Shown here in pieces: positions 11,251 through 22,299 of a stretch of DNA of 64,000 nt. Each line of letters starts with the position of its first letter. The first letter of the stretch is position 1. This DNA comes from Prionace glauca (lineage: Eukaryota > Chordata > Chondrichthyes > Carcharhiniformes > Carcharhinidae), in NCBI GenBank assembly GCA_037974335.1, contig CM075760.1, positions 5,639,432 to 5,703,431 on the forward strand, written 5' to 3'. A program made the translations under genes and the position numbers. The notes under the pieces were generated by a model. The model made no database searches and was not told where the DNA came from. It saw only the letters and a program-made list of their open reading frames with translations.

Positions 11251-11489
11251 TATTAGTCTGGTGATTCAGCATAACGTGGGGAAATGTGAACTTGTCCACT
11301 CAGACAGAAACAACAGAAAAGCAGCACCTTATTGAAATGAATTGCAGAACTCTGAGGAACAGAGCGGTCTGGATGCCTTGGCAGAGAAATCACAAGTTAG
11401 TTTCCAGGTGCAGGATTAATACTCAAGTCTACAAGTTCCACCACCGTGCCCCCCACAAACATTGTCACCCTCAACAGCAACACCATCCT

Positions 11490-11740
11490 CCTCCCTGACC
11501 ACAGTCTGAACCAGACCAATTGCAACCTTCACTTCCTATTCAACCTTGAGTTGAGCTTTTGGCTACATAGCCTCACCATCTCTAATATTACCTCTTCTCA
11601 CCTCTGTAAGACAATTAGATCCTTCCTGTCTCAGTTCATTTTCTGCTCAATTTCTTGCCTTCGTTACTTTCAGATTCAACTATTCCAATGCTCTCCTGAC
11701 TGATCTCCCATTCTCCATAAACTTACCCTCCTCCAGAACT
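11490..11740 (+). repeat. L2-like LINE fragment
   Basis: Blocks resembling the L2-type 'DYSNALLAGLP' region ('TTCAACTATTCCAATGCTCT') on the plus strand. Strongly decayed. Confidence 0.5.
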
Positions 11741-11984
11741 CTCTGGGTGGTTGGCAACATAGTGGGAAAGAGTGAATAGAACAGAAGGTGGGTTTCGTGG
11801 ACAAGATGAATTCTTGAGGGGATAAGGAGAGATGGAAATCAGCTTTGTGTTGGAACAGGCAATGTGATTAATCATGTTAATATCTCTAACACAAGTTACT
11901 TTTTAAAACATCCTTGCTATCCCCATCTCCTCCATTCTCGCCAAAGCAATGAGTGTGAGGCACTCATGTAATCAGAAAATCCCT

Positions 11985-12276
11985 ACAGTGTAGAAGTAGA
12001 CCATTCAGTCCATCAAGTCTGCATCAACTCCCTGACAGAGCATATTACCTAGGCCCTATCCTTGTAGCCCCATGCATCCATCATGGCCAATCCACTCAAC
12101 CCACATATCTTTAGATACTAAGGGGCAATTTAGCATGGCCCAGCCACCTAACCTGCACATCTTTGGACTATGGGAGGAAACTAGAGCAAACCCATAGGAA
12201 ACCCCAACCCTGCAGACTCAGGAAGAACATGCAAACTGCACAGCCGTTCTGGAATTGAACCCGGGTCACTGGCACC
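11985..12276 (-). repeat. SINE copy in the left arm
   Basis: Minus-strand copy of the HE1-like SINE with the alternative 3' half ('CTACACTGTAGGGATTTT' end). Confidence 0.7.
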
Positions 12277-12425
12277 GCGGGATAGGGTAGATGGAGAGAA
12301 AGTAAAGAAAGATATCAGAAAGTAAAGAAAGATCTTCACAACAATTCTGAACAGCTGGACTAGTGGAAGGGAGGAAAGCAGCAGCAGAGGCAGCTGATCA
12401 GATTGTCTCAATCTTAGTGACAATG

Positions 12426-12772
12426 GGGCAGCACAGGGGCAGAATGGTTAACACTGCTGCCTCACAGCGCCAGAGACCCGGGTTTAATTCCAGCCTGGCT
12501 GTGCAGTTTGCATGTTCTTCCTGAGTCTGCAGGGTTGGGGTTTGCTGTGGGGGCTCCGGTTTCCTCCCACAGTCCAAAGATGTGCAGGTTAGGTGGCTGG
12601 GCCATGCTAAATTGCCCCTTAGTATCTAAAGATATGTGGGTTGAGTGGATTGGCCATGATGGATGCATGGGGCTACAAGGATAGGGCTGAGGTAATAAGC
12701 TCTGTCAGGGAGTTGATGAGAATTGATGGGCTGAATGGTCTCCTTCTACACTGTAGGGATTTTATGATTACA
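12426..12772 (+). repeat. SINE copy in the right arm, whole
   Basis: Complete SINE from 'GGGCAGCACAGGGGCAGAAT' through box B 'GGTTTAATTCC' to 'CACTGTAGGGATTTTATGAT'. It shares its flank with the left-arm copy, so the pair arose by duplication rather than by two insertions. Confidence 0.75.
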
Positions 12773-13044
12773 TGAGCTCCTCACACTCGCTGCTTTGGCG
12801 AGAATGGAGGAGATGCGGATAGCAAGGATGTTTTAAAAAGTAACTTGCATTCGAGATTTTAACATGATTAATCACATTGCCTGTTCCAACACAAAGCTAA
12901 TTTATTTGACTTTTATCCAGACTATTAACACATATGATTGGGATTGAGTTTATTAACATAAGCAGAAACAGAGCTCAAAAACATTTCTTAAGACAAATAT
13001 CGGGAAGGTCCCGGGAAGGTCAATGCAGTAAGAAGACTGTATTA

Positions 13045-13170
13045 AATAAAAGGAAAATATTGCATACGCTGGAAATCTGAAATAAAACAGAAAATCCTTG
13101 AAAAACTCAGTGGGTTTTGCAGCATCTGTGGAAAGAGAAACAGAGTTAACGTTTCAAGTCTGTACAGATT
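13045..13170 (+). repeat. Half-copy of the foldback repeat
   Basis: Contains 'TACGCTGGAAATCTGAAATA' and 'AGCATCTGTGGAAAGAGAAA'. Only one arm of the palindrome is present. Confidence 0.6.
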
Positions 13171-13249
13171 AGGTAAGAACAGCAGATTTTCCTCCCTCCA
13201 GGAGGCTAGTGAATGAAAGATCCAATTTCTGGACTGTCAGGTTGAGATC

Positions 13250-13840
13250 AGGGAAGGGGATCAAAGTGAAGGAGTAAAGATTATGGATGAAGACTTGAAG
13301 AGCATGAGGAGCTTCAAGTACTTGGGGTCAGTGAGGGAAAAGACACAAGTTTGGAAATGAAGAAACAGATTAGCTCTGACTGGAGTAATTGGAAGGTGTG
13401 CAGTGGAATATTCTGTGATAGAAAATTATCACTGAACTTAAAAAAAAAGCATCTACAACCACAGAAAGTAATTCAGGCCAAAAATTGTGATTTCAAGAAG
13501 AAATCAGATATAGCTCTTGGGACTAAAGGGATCAGGATATTGAATTCGATGATCAGCCATGATCATAATGAATAGCGCAGCAGGATCGAAGGGCCGAATG
13601 GCCTACTTCTACTTCTAGTTTTTATGTTTCTATGTAGTGGATAAGAGATTGAAATGGTCTGGACATCTGTTATGGAGACTGAGGAAGGAAATGTGGTGAG
13701 GGGAATGATGATCATGGGAGGAACAAGAAGAGGAGGACTGTCTATGACCAGATGGAAAGAGATGGTGGACAGAGACAGAAATATACAGTGGGGCTGGGGA
13801 TTGGAAGAGGAATGGTGACTGACAGGGGAATGGTGAAGCA
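13250..13840 (+). repeat. RTE-like LINE C-terminal fragment with a nested CR1 tail
   Basis: Plus-strand reading gives 'EDLKSMRSFKYLGSV' and, after the nested element, 'RLKWSGHLLWRL' and 'RRGGLSMTRWKEMVD'. These match the FKYLGS and LRWYGHVMRR...RGRPKxRW signatures at the end of RTE-like reverse transcriptases. A CR1 3' tail lies at about 13510-13638. Confidence 0.55.
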
Positions 13841-13949
13841 GCTTTGTGGTGATTCCAAATAAAATGGGAAGAAGAGGAAGAAAAACACCTGGATCCCAGT
13901 GAACATGGATGTGGTAAACAGCAAAACCAAATCATGGTTGTTACTCATG

Positions 13950-14995
13950 AGCTGGCTGGTGTCTCAGCGGATTGGATGAATCCTCAATGAATCCTTTCCC
14001 ACACTGGGAACAGGCGAATGGCCTCTCCCCAGTGTGAATTCACTGGTGCCTCAGCAGGTTGGCTGAGTGAATCCCTTCCCACTCTCAGGGCAGGCGAACG
14101 GCCTCTCCCCAATGTGTGCGCGCTGGTGTTTCAGCAGGGTGGATAAATCAGCGAATTCCTTCCCACACTCGGAGCAGGTGAATGGTCTCTCCCCGGTGTG
14201 AATTCGTTGGTGCACAGTCAGCTTTGTTGATCTCCTGAACCCAGTCCTGCAGTAAGTGCACTTGAATGGTCTCTCGTTCGTGTGAACACATTGATGGGAC
14301 ATCAGTTGGGTGGAACTTTTACAGCACTTCCCACAGTCTGGACATTTAAAAGGTCTCCCGTCAGTGTGAACACGCTGATGTATCAGCATGTCAGATGACT
14401 GAGTGAATCCCTTCTCACACTCTGAGCAGGCGAATGGCTTCTCCTCAGTGTGAGTCAGTTTGTGTAAGTGCAGGCTGCCAGACTGAGTGAATCCCTTCCC
14501 ACACTTGGAGCAGGTAAATGGTCTCTCCCCAGTGTGAACTTGCTGGTGTGTCTGCAGGTGTGATGACCGAGTGAAACCCTTCCCACACATGGAACTGGCT
14601 TCTCCCCAATATGATCACTTTGGTGGGTCTACAGGTAGGATGACTGAGTGAATCCCTTCCCACACTAGGGGCAGGTGAATGGTCTCTCCCCACTACGAAG
14701 TCACTGGTGATTCTGCAGGGCAGATGAATGAGTGAATTCCTTCCCACAGTGCCCACATTTCCACACCGTTTCCCTGTTGTGACTGCGCTTGTGTCTCGAC
14801 AGGGCAGATGACCGGCTGAAGCCTTGTCCACACACAGAACACAGATACGGTCTCTCTCCACCGTGAACGGTGCTTTTTCCTTCCACGTTCAAAATCTGAT
14901 GAAATTCAGGTTATGATAAATTAGGTGACCCTGTCAGATTTTGATGTGATGTATGATTTCAGTTTCCTGACTGCAAATCCTTCCCTTCTAAAACA
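13950..14995 (-). pseudogene. C2H2 zinc-finger pseudogene
   Basis: Exon-sized relic of the zinc-finger family. A splice acceptor (ATCTCACAG) bounds it at 14995. From ATG at about 14886 two fingers are open, then the frame hits a stop at the end of finger 2 (CGA to TGA type change), two further stops in the next finger, and a frameshift. Six to seven fingers are then open at 14051-14590 in another frame. One finger near the 3' end has lost its second cysteine (CPES instead of CPEC), and the frame is lost again before the expected C-terminus. Flanks match the 4.1 and 20.4 kb genes closely, so this is a duplicated gene that died after duplication. Confidence 0.8.
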
Positions 14996-15224
14996 CTGTG
15001 AGATTGATTTAAAACAGGAAAAAGGGCATGAGAGAGAACCCACAAGAGCTCAAAGGCAGGTTGTGAAGTTTAACTGAATGAATCTGGTCATTTGTAGGGC
15101 CAGCACTAGGAAAAAGTGACCATGCTGGATTGTCATAAAAATCAGACAGGTTCAATAACATCCTTCAGGGAAGGGAACTTGCTACTTGTTCTGCCCTTCA
15201 CAAGACTCTGGACACAGTGAAGAG

Positions 15225-15295
15225 AGATAGAGAGTGATAGAGAGATGCACACATATATAAATAATATATACACACATATATGAGAGAGATTGCCC
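15225..15295. repeat. Simple-sequence tract (GATA/AT/ACAC-rich)
   Basis: Imperfect AGAGATAGAG and ACACATATAT runs with no coding content. Confidence 0.6.
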
Positions 15296-15654
15296 TGATA
15301 CAAACTTTACTCCCTAACCGCTCTATCCTTCTCCTGAGCAACCATCTGAAGTGAAATTAATTTCACATTACTGCCATCCTTTACCCAAAACTGAGCTTCC
15401 CGACCCTGTACCTCTAGACTTAACGCCCCATCTCTGAAATCTTCTCCATTACACAACCCTCTGAGATATCTGTACTGATCTAATTGTGGCATCGTGGGTG
15501 TGACACATTTCAATCACACCAGCACTGTGAAAAAGTGTGTGTGCAACTGGAAAACACAGATCAACTTCCACAACCAACACCCACCCCAATACAAGTCATT
15601 CTTAATTAGTCAATCTCTGCTTCCAGACTTGGTTCTGGGACAAACGCCTGCACC

Positions 15655-15890
15655 AAAATAATAGCAAAGTACTGTGGTTGCTGAAAATCTGAAATAAAAA
15701 GAGTAAATACTGAAAATACTTAACTTGTTAGCTAGTAACTGTGGCAAGAGAACAGAGTTAAGATATCAGGACGCACAGAATTAATCTGGATATACAATCA
15801 GGATCAAGCATAGGCCATTCAGCTCCTCAAGCCTGCTCCACCGTTTAATAAAATCATGGCTAACCTGATAGTAACCTCAAATCTTCAATT
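15655..15890. repeat. Foldback half-copy followed by CR1 fragment
   Basis: 15660-15770 carries the diverged 'GCTGAAAATCTGAAATAAAA' arm; 15795-15890 carries minus-strand CR1 3' sequence ('CAAGCCTGCTCCACCG'). The foldback arm has a counterpart at 23.34 kb in the paralogous zinc-finger unit. Confidence 0.5.
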
Positions 15891-16301
15891 CCAGAGAATA
15901 AATATGGTGCAGATTTGATGTTTAATATCAGCTAATGAGCAAAAAAGAAATGATCTCAAATGCAGGAAAAATAATTCCTGACCATAGGAAGATAAAGATG
16001 GTACATCAGAAGCACATAGCTGAAGGGTGGGCAAAGGTGAAAGTTTCATTTAGACACAGTTGCAAGAAAATAACGGTAAAATGCCAAACATGGTTAAAAT
16101 AAATCTACTACTAGAGAAATACAGAGTTAAACAATGACAGAGAGGTAATCAGAGAGGGCAGATGTGAAACAGAGCAATGAATGGATATGGATTCAGATCC
16201 AAAGAAAAGGAGTCAGACCAGCCAGACATAGAACAGAGCACAAATAACAGAGCATAGCACTAAAAGCACTGGATTGTAGATGAATGCTCAATAATACTTA
16301 C

Positions 16302-16394
16302 TTCTGGAACTATTTGAAAACCTCCTGCTGCAGCTGGAAAGATACCAGAAGCATTGGAATCAGTGAAATCACAGACTTCAAATCTTTTAACTCC
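16302..16394 (-). other. Candidate non-coding upstream exon of the 14-kb zinc-finger unit
   Basis: The minus strand has an acceptor CCTTTTACAG before 16394 and a donor AGAA|GTAAGTATT after 16302, giving a 93-base exon. The paralogous unit has the same layout at 24147-24249. Conservation of both splice sites suggests a shared 5' exon, probably untranslated or carrying an N-terminal segment. Confidence 0.45.
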
Positions 16395-16539
16395 CTGTAA
16401 AAGGACATTACGAGAGTCACGTGTCGAATTGTGGTTCAAAAATAAGAGACAAATATTTTTCTTGGTTTGAGATTGCTCCCCTTTTAACCCCCTGTAAAAG
16501 GGTGTAGGATTATGTAAAATGGGAGACGCTTACATTGGA

Positions 16540-16850
16540 AGTCACTCAGACAAGTTTCACTGAGCTGATTCCAGGCATGAAGGTTTTTTTTGAATGAGGA
16601 AACATTGAGCAGGGTGTATATATACCCATAAGATTTTAGATAAATGTTGTAATTGAAGCATATAAGATTCTGTGGGTGCTTGACAGGATAAGTGCTGAAA
16701 GGATGTTTCCCCTCAAAGGGAACAGTTTAAAAGTAAGAGTTGAAGACAGGGATGAGGAGAAATCGCTTTTCTCAGAGGTCCAGTAGCCTGTGGAATTCTC
16801 TCCTTCAGTGAGCAATGGACGCTGGCTCATTGGTAGCCGATATGTGCAAT
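16540..16850 (+). repeat. Old CR1 3' fragment
   Basis: Plus-strand sequence with 'GAGCTGATTCCAGGCATGAA' and 'TTTCTCAGAGGTCCAGTAGC', the decayed C-terminal and tail region. A similar fragment lies at 26.3 kb. Confidence 0.55.
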
Positions 16851-16934
16851 CTTTTTTGGAGTATATTGGGAATTTATTGGGTATGTTCAGGGCTGTGTTG
16901 CACACCATATTTACCTACAAAGGAGCGGTGGGTT

Positions 16935-17215
16935 GGGGAGTCACAGAGGTTTACAGCATGGAAACAGGTCCTTCGGCCCAACTTGTTCATGCCAGGCTTT
17001 TTTTTTTGAAAAGCCTGAGCTAATCACAATTGCCTGCACTTGGCCCATATACCTCAAACTCATCTTATCCATGTAGCTATCGAAATGCTTTTTAAAAAAC
17101 AAAATTGTCCCTGCCTCTCCTACTACCTCTGGCAGCTTGTTTCAGACACTCCCCACCCTTCGTGTGAAAAAAATCACCCCTCTGGACAACCCCGCATCTC
17201 TCCCCTCTCGTCCCA
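16935..17215 (-). repeat. CR1 3' fragment, another subfamily
   Basis: Starts with 'CAGGTCCTTCGGCCCAACTT' (inverse of the GTTGGGCCGAAGGACCTG tail) and extends into the decayed UTR. Confidence 0.55.
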
Positions 17216-17394
17216 AATCCACGCCCCTCAGCTCCAGACCTCCCATCCCCCGGGGAGGTTGGGGCTGGAGGAAAATTGAGTTAAGGCAATGATCAGATGA
17301 ACCATTGAATGACAGGCCAGCCTGGATGGGCCGAATGGCCTGACACATGCGCACTGATTGACATTCCCACCGACAGAATGGAGGCAGTCAGCCC

Positions 17395-17830
17395 AGGCCC
17401 AGCACTACCCGTTGCGGCTCGATCTGGTACAAACGGGGAGACAGGGGCGTTCTTTTCCGGGATTTGAACAACATGTTCCCGAAGCCTCTCCACCCTCCCG
17501 CCACATTCGCCGCTCTTCACCTTCCATTGATCTCCCATCCGACTCCAAACCGTCTGTCGCCATTATCGGCACTGCGCATGCCCGAGATCCCCCTCCTCGT
17601 TCACTCCGATTGGTTGGAGGACCAGCCGCTGCAGCTCGGTCCTCCAGCTCCGCCCCGCCCCCCCGTTCACTCCGATTGGTTAGAAGACCAGCCGCAGCTG
17701 CACGGTCCTCTAGCCCCGCCCCTTTTTTTCCTATTGGTCCGGCGTAGCCGTCATTGGGCATTGTGACATTGGACATGCGCAGTGCGGCTCATCTCCAGGG
17801 ACGGCCGCTTGTTTGTTTCATCTTTAGGCG
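17395..17830. promoter_or_regulatory. CpG-rich promoter block with duplicated CCAAT/GC unit
   Basis: Contains a 66-bp unit repeated in tandem (17598-17663 and 17664 to about 17724). Each unit has an inverted CCAAT box (CCGATTGGTT) and ends in a GC box (CCGCCCCGCCC or CCCCGCCCC). Another ATTGG lies near 17730 and NRF1-like TGCGCATGC motifs lie near 17573 and 17776. It probably drives the minus-strand zinc-finger unit, possibly bidirectionally. Confidence 0.6.
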
Positions 17831-17883
17831 GATAAGCGGAGGCAGCATTAGGGGCAGTGGGGTGGGGTGCTCCACACCCCCAG

Positions 17884-18056
17884 TAAGAAACTGGCTCAAA
17901 AGATGCGCCGGTTGGGTGCATTGACTATGCTTAATTCTCCCTTAGTGTACCCGAACAGGAGCTGGAGTGTGGTGACTAGAGGATTTTTCACACTAACTTC
18001 AACGCAGTGTAGATATAAGCTTACTTGTGATAATAATAAATAAGCTTAAACTTGTC
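17884..18056 (+). repeat. HE1-type SINE 3' half
   Basis: Carries 'GTGTACCCGAACAGGAGCTG' and the terminal 'AAGCTTACTTGTGATAATAA' block. Confidence 0.7.
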
Positions 18057-18132
18057 AGATTGTGAAGAAATTATTCTGAAAACAAACTCAGCAGTTTATA
18101 TCTTCAGACTCTGGTCCCTGCTGTAATGAATA

Positions 18133-18232
18133 CTCATGATGTGGGTATGCCGGCGTTGGACTGGCGTAAACACAGTAAAAAGTCTGACAACACCAGGTTT
18201 TAGTCCAAATAAATCGGTTGGACTAAAACGTA
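18133..18232 (-). repeat. Penelope-like 3' terminal fragment
   Basis: Same terminal block as at 7.06 kb, followed by a short inverted piece 'GGTTGGACTAAAACG' that mirrors its own end. Confidence 0.5.
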
Positions 18233-18534
18233 ATGAATACTCACCATCCATTAATGCTGAGTCACAGTGAATCACTGCCTTTCTTGTAAGATATTTGCTG
18301 CTTGTGTCTGAAATACCTGCCCCCATTAGTGCTTTACTGCAGGATAACTCTGATTATATTTAGACATGTTTCGAAAGGAAGAGGAGGTCCCTGTCCCTTT
18401 AAGGGAACAGCCCAGCCCACCATGACATTGAAAGTTTACTTTGAGGGGATGAGGATCAGAGTTTGAAAGGAGATGTCAGAATAATCTGTTCAGTAATGAA
18501 TCATTCAGAACCTCTCCTCTCCGGGTCCAGGCTG

Positions 18535-18960
18535 CACTCAACAACGTCACAATGCCTGATCCTTCTGCAATTGGTTGGAGGACCTGAGCTCCTCCGAGTG
18601 GTTTCAAGCGCCCCTATTGGCTGGACGGTCGGATTGCATTCCTCCGATTGGTACAGGCGCCTGTCAATCATCCAGATGGCGTTCGGAGGGCGGAGGGAGA
18701 ACCTGGACAAGATCAGTCTGACCCAACTGGCCGGAGCACGTGACAGCCCAGCACGGCCGTGACTGACAGGAGCTCCGGCCAATAGAAAATGGAAGCTAGA
18801 CCTGGGGCTGTCAGGTTGACAGCCCAGTTTCAACCAATCACAGCGCCTCAAAAGGGGCGGGTGCAGCCCTCCTATTGTGACATCACGGACTAACCCACTC
18901 AACAAAACGACTTACGTTTATCCAGCGCCTCCACTGCAGACAGAACAACCAGGACAGCGT
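18535..18960. promoter_or_regulatory. Second CpG-rich promoter block
   Basis: At least five CCAAT boxes in both orientations (CAATTGGTT, CTATTGGCT, CCGATTGGT, GGCCAATAG, CAACCAATC), an E-box CACGTGAC near 18738 and a GC-type GGGGCGGG near 18853. The density resembles a housekeeping or bidirectional promoter about 1 kb upstream of the 17.4-kb block. Confidence 0.55.
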
Positions 18961-19099
18961 TCAGAGGCTGCAATATTCACAGAGAAAATGCTGTGGATGC
19001 TAGGAATGTTAAAGACGAATATAAATACCTGGCATTAAAATCCATCAGATAAAGAAACAGATTTAACCTTTCAAGTCGATGACCTTTCTATTCCCCAAT

Positions 19100-19440
19100 T
19101 GACCTACCTTCTGTTTGATATCATCGACATCCCATCAAGCTGAACCCTCTGTTTCATCCTTTCTAACATTGTCCAACTCCACCCCTCTCAGCTCATCTGC
19201 TGTTGAATCCCCCATTCACACCTTTCTTTCCCACAAACCTTACTGTTCCCAACACATTCCTGGCTGGTCTCCTACGTTGTACTATCTGTAAACTTCAGGT
19301 CACTCAAAATGATGCCATCTCGTGCCATATCTTTCAGACAGTTCCTCCAATCTCCACAATTCTTTCCTTTAATTCTGGCTCCTTGTGCAACCCCGCAGTA
19401 ATCACTGCACCATTGGTGGTCCTCCCTTCAGTTGCCTAGA
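19100..19440 (+). repeat. L2-like LINE fragment
   Basis: Plus-strand blocks resemble 'LSSSAxExxIHxFxSxxLxxxNxFLAGLLxxTIxKLQ', a decayed L2-type C-terminal region. Confidence 0.45.
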
Positions 19441-19519
19441 GCCCCAAGCTCTGGAATAGAGCTGACACCACTTAAACCTGATGCCAATGGTGTGGTTCAG
19501 CCTCAGAGGGATTTACTGG

Positions 19520-20115
19520 GTAGTTAGGGAACAGAATTTGTAGTGCTGGTTTGGATATTTGGTGCAGGCATGATGGGCGACATGGTCTCCTTTTGCACGA
19601 CAACAATTTTGTGATTGAAGACAATGGATTTGCTTCTCCCAATATTTAACTGAAGTAAACTTCTGCTCATCCAGTACTGGATGTGGAATAAGCAGTTTGA
19701 TAATTTAGTAACAATGAAGAGGTTGAGAGGTAGAGTTGTCCATGTGCACATGAAACCTTTGAATAATGTCACCCAGTGTGGCAGCATGTAGATGAGAGAT
19801 AGGAGGGGCCAAGGATAAGTCACTGGGGGACACCAAATCCAAAGACTTTGGAGAGGAAAGGGGCATTGGATATGGGACAATAGTTAGTGAGGAAGTTGGG
19901 ATCTAGTTAGATAGGGTGATGATTGTGCTTATAAAGATATGAGAAGCAAAGCCAAAAGTGAGAAACAACTGTTAACAATACCAACTAATGTGGGGAAGTT
20001 AAACAGTCAGCAGGTTAGTGGGAATAGGAGCAAGGGACTGGATGGTGGGCCTCATGAAGAAGATAAGCTCAGTCAGGGATTGATGGAGTTAGGAGAGGGA
20101 CTGGGGAAAGGGCTC
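19520..20115 (-). repeat. L2-like LINE RT fragment
   Basis: On the minus strand the 'GTGTCCCCCAGTGACTTATC' block corresponds to the GVPQGSILGP region and 'CTCATCTACATGCTGCCAC' follows as in L2-type RT. Very decayed, many stops. Confidence 0.45.
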
Positions 20116-20331
20116 AGCCAAGGAGAAACATGAGAGTTTGGCCTGGGTGGCTTGCAGCAGGAAGGGAAACAGTAAAGGCAATTTATCAGATTATCTCAAT
20201 CTGACAAAGAAGTTCCAGGAGTTCCTCATACTTGTTGGAGGTGAGGATGGAGAAATGGGGAACAAAAGGAAGTGATTTGTGTTAGGGATATTAAAAAGAC
20301 CCAATATACTGGCTATTTAACATAAAGCTTG

Positions 20332-20337
20332 TTTATT
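20332..20337 (-). terminator. Candidate polyadenylation signal of the 20.4-kb array
   Basis: AATAAA on the minus strand, about 100 bases past the stop. A counterpart exists in the 14-kb unit at 12901-12906. Confidence 0.45.
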
Positions 20338-20437
20338 TGATTTTTATACAGAAAATTAACACCTATTACTGGGATTTATTCACATCAATGAATATTGTTT
20401 AGTCCTGAATGTGATTAAGAAAATGCAACTCTCTCAG

Positions 20438-21956
20438 TCACTGGTGAACTCTCTGGTGTCTCAGTAAGATGGATGACTGAGAGAACCTCTTCCCACACAC
20501 AGAGCAGGTGAATGGCCTCTCCCCAGTGTGAATGCGTTGGTGTGTCAGCAAATTGGATGACTGAGTGAATCCCTTCCCACACACAGAGCAGGTGAATGGC
20601 CTCTCCCCAGTGTGAATGCGTTGGTGTGTCAGCAGGTTGGATAACTGAGTGAACCCCTTCCCACACTGAGAGCAGCTGAATGGTTTCTCCCCAGTGTGAA
20701 CTCGCTGGTGTAAAGTGAGATGAGATGATCGCCTGAACCCAGTCCCACAGTGAGAGCATCTAAACGGTCGCTCATCAGTGGGAACATGTTGATGGTGTGT
20801 CAGTTCGCTTGTACTTTTGTAATACTTCTCGCAGTCTGGGGACTTAAAAGGTCTCTCATTAGTGTGAACTTGCTGGTGTCTCAGCAGGTTGGATGAGCGA
20901 GTGAATCCTTTTCCACACTCAGAGCAGGTGAATGGCCTCTCCCCCGAGTGAACTAGCTTGTGTGCCTTAAATTGTGATGATTGAATGAATCCCTTCCCAC
21001 ATTCTGAGCAGGCGTATGGTCGCTCCCCAGTGTGAACTCGCTGGTGCACCGTGAGTTCAGACGATCGTCTGAACCCCATCCCACAGTGAGAGCACCTGAA
21101 TGGTCTCTCATCACGGTGAACATGTTGATGGGATTTCAGGTCTCCAGAACCTTTAAAGCATTTCCCGCAGTCTGGGCATTTAAAAGGTCTCTCCTCACTG
21201 TGAACTTGCTGGTGTCTCAGCAGTTTGGATAAGTGAGTGAATCCTTTTCCACACTCGAAGCAGGTGAATGGCCTCTCTCCAGCGTGAACTAGCTTGTGTT
21301 CCATGAGGTGGGATGTCTGACTGAATCTCTGGACAAATGAACAACTTCTCCCCAGTGTAAACTTACTGGTGTACAGTGAGGTGAGATGGTTACTGAACCC
21401 AGTCCCACAGTGAGAGCACTGGAACAGTCTCTTGTCAGTATGAACACATTGATGGATATCACCTCCCTGAGACTTTTATAGTTTTTCTCGTAGTCTGGAC
21501 AATTAAAGAAATCACTTCCAAGAACGAACCTCTCTGTGTGCCAGAAGGTGGGATGACTGAGTGAATTCCTTTGCACCTCTGGAGAATCTGAACAGTCTCC
21601 CCGCAATGTGAATATGTCAGTGAGCCAACAAGACGGAGTGAATCCCGTCCACCACACAAGAGTAGGTGAATGGCTGCTCCCCGGTGTGACTGGGCAATGA
21701 CTTTCCAGTTCCGTTGGATAACTGAATCCCTTCTCACAGTTCTCCTCAGTATATTTACATTTGTCGCTCCTGAGGCCAGATGATCAGCTGAAGCCTCACT
21801 GACACAGAGAACGGTTTCATCCACTATGAACAATACTTTGTCCTTCAATGTTTAAAAGCTGAATGACAACCAGGTTCCATTAACAGGGTAATTCCATCAG
21901 ATCCTGATGTGATCTTTTGTCTAAGATTTTTGACTGCAAATTCTCCTCTTCTAATG
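20438..21956 (-). pseudogene. C2H2 zinc-finger gene copy, open 3' half, decayed 5' half
   Basis: Exon bounded by acceptor TTTCACAG at 21956. The 5' half (21305-21860) contains finger remnants broken by several stops and frame changes. From ATG at 21304 to the stop at 20438 a 288-residue frame is open, with about ten fingers including one clearly non-functional (near 20.8 kb): its first cysteine is serine ([10 protein letters not shown]) and its last histidine is proline (HHQHVP). The final three fingers are nearly identical to one another. It could still make a short finger protein from the internal ATG, but loss of the upstream frame and a dead finger favour a pseudogene or a gene in decline. 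Flanks are paralogous to the 14-kb unit. Confidence 0.6.
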
Positions 21957-22299
21957 CTGTGAAATTGATTTAAAACAGAAAAAAAAAGGCGTGAGACAGA
22001 ACCCACAAAAACACAAAGGCAGGTTGTGAAATTGAGCTGAATGAATTTGGTAACTTGGGGAGCCGGCACTAGGAAAAAGTGACCATGAAAACTGTTGGAT
22101 TGTCATAAAAATCCAACTAGTTCACTAATGTCCATGATGTGGAGATGCCAGCGTTAGAGCTCCAAAACATGTCCTGCATGGAAGGGAACCTACCACCCAG
22201 TCTGGATCTGCAGAAGACACTGCCCTCTACGGGAGGAGAGAGAAAGCAGTAGGTGCAAAAGGTTGTGACTTTACATTCTATATCACAACCAGAACTTTG

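Larger units (their letters stand above)
11841..12898. repeat. Large inverted duplication, arms ~430 bp
   Basis: Left arm 11841-12276 is the reverse complement of right arm 12467-12898, with roughly 190 bases between them. Each arm holds one SINE copy plus the same non-SINE flank ('TGTTGGAACAGGCAATGTG' at the outer end). The right flank also matches the 3' flank of the 20.4-kb zinc-finger array. Confidence 0.8.

Noticed and set aside
17405-17776. Repetitive open frame in the 17.4-kb promoter block
   Set aside because: The frame follows the 66-bp promoter repeat and has a mirror frame on the other strand; no protein family.
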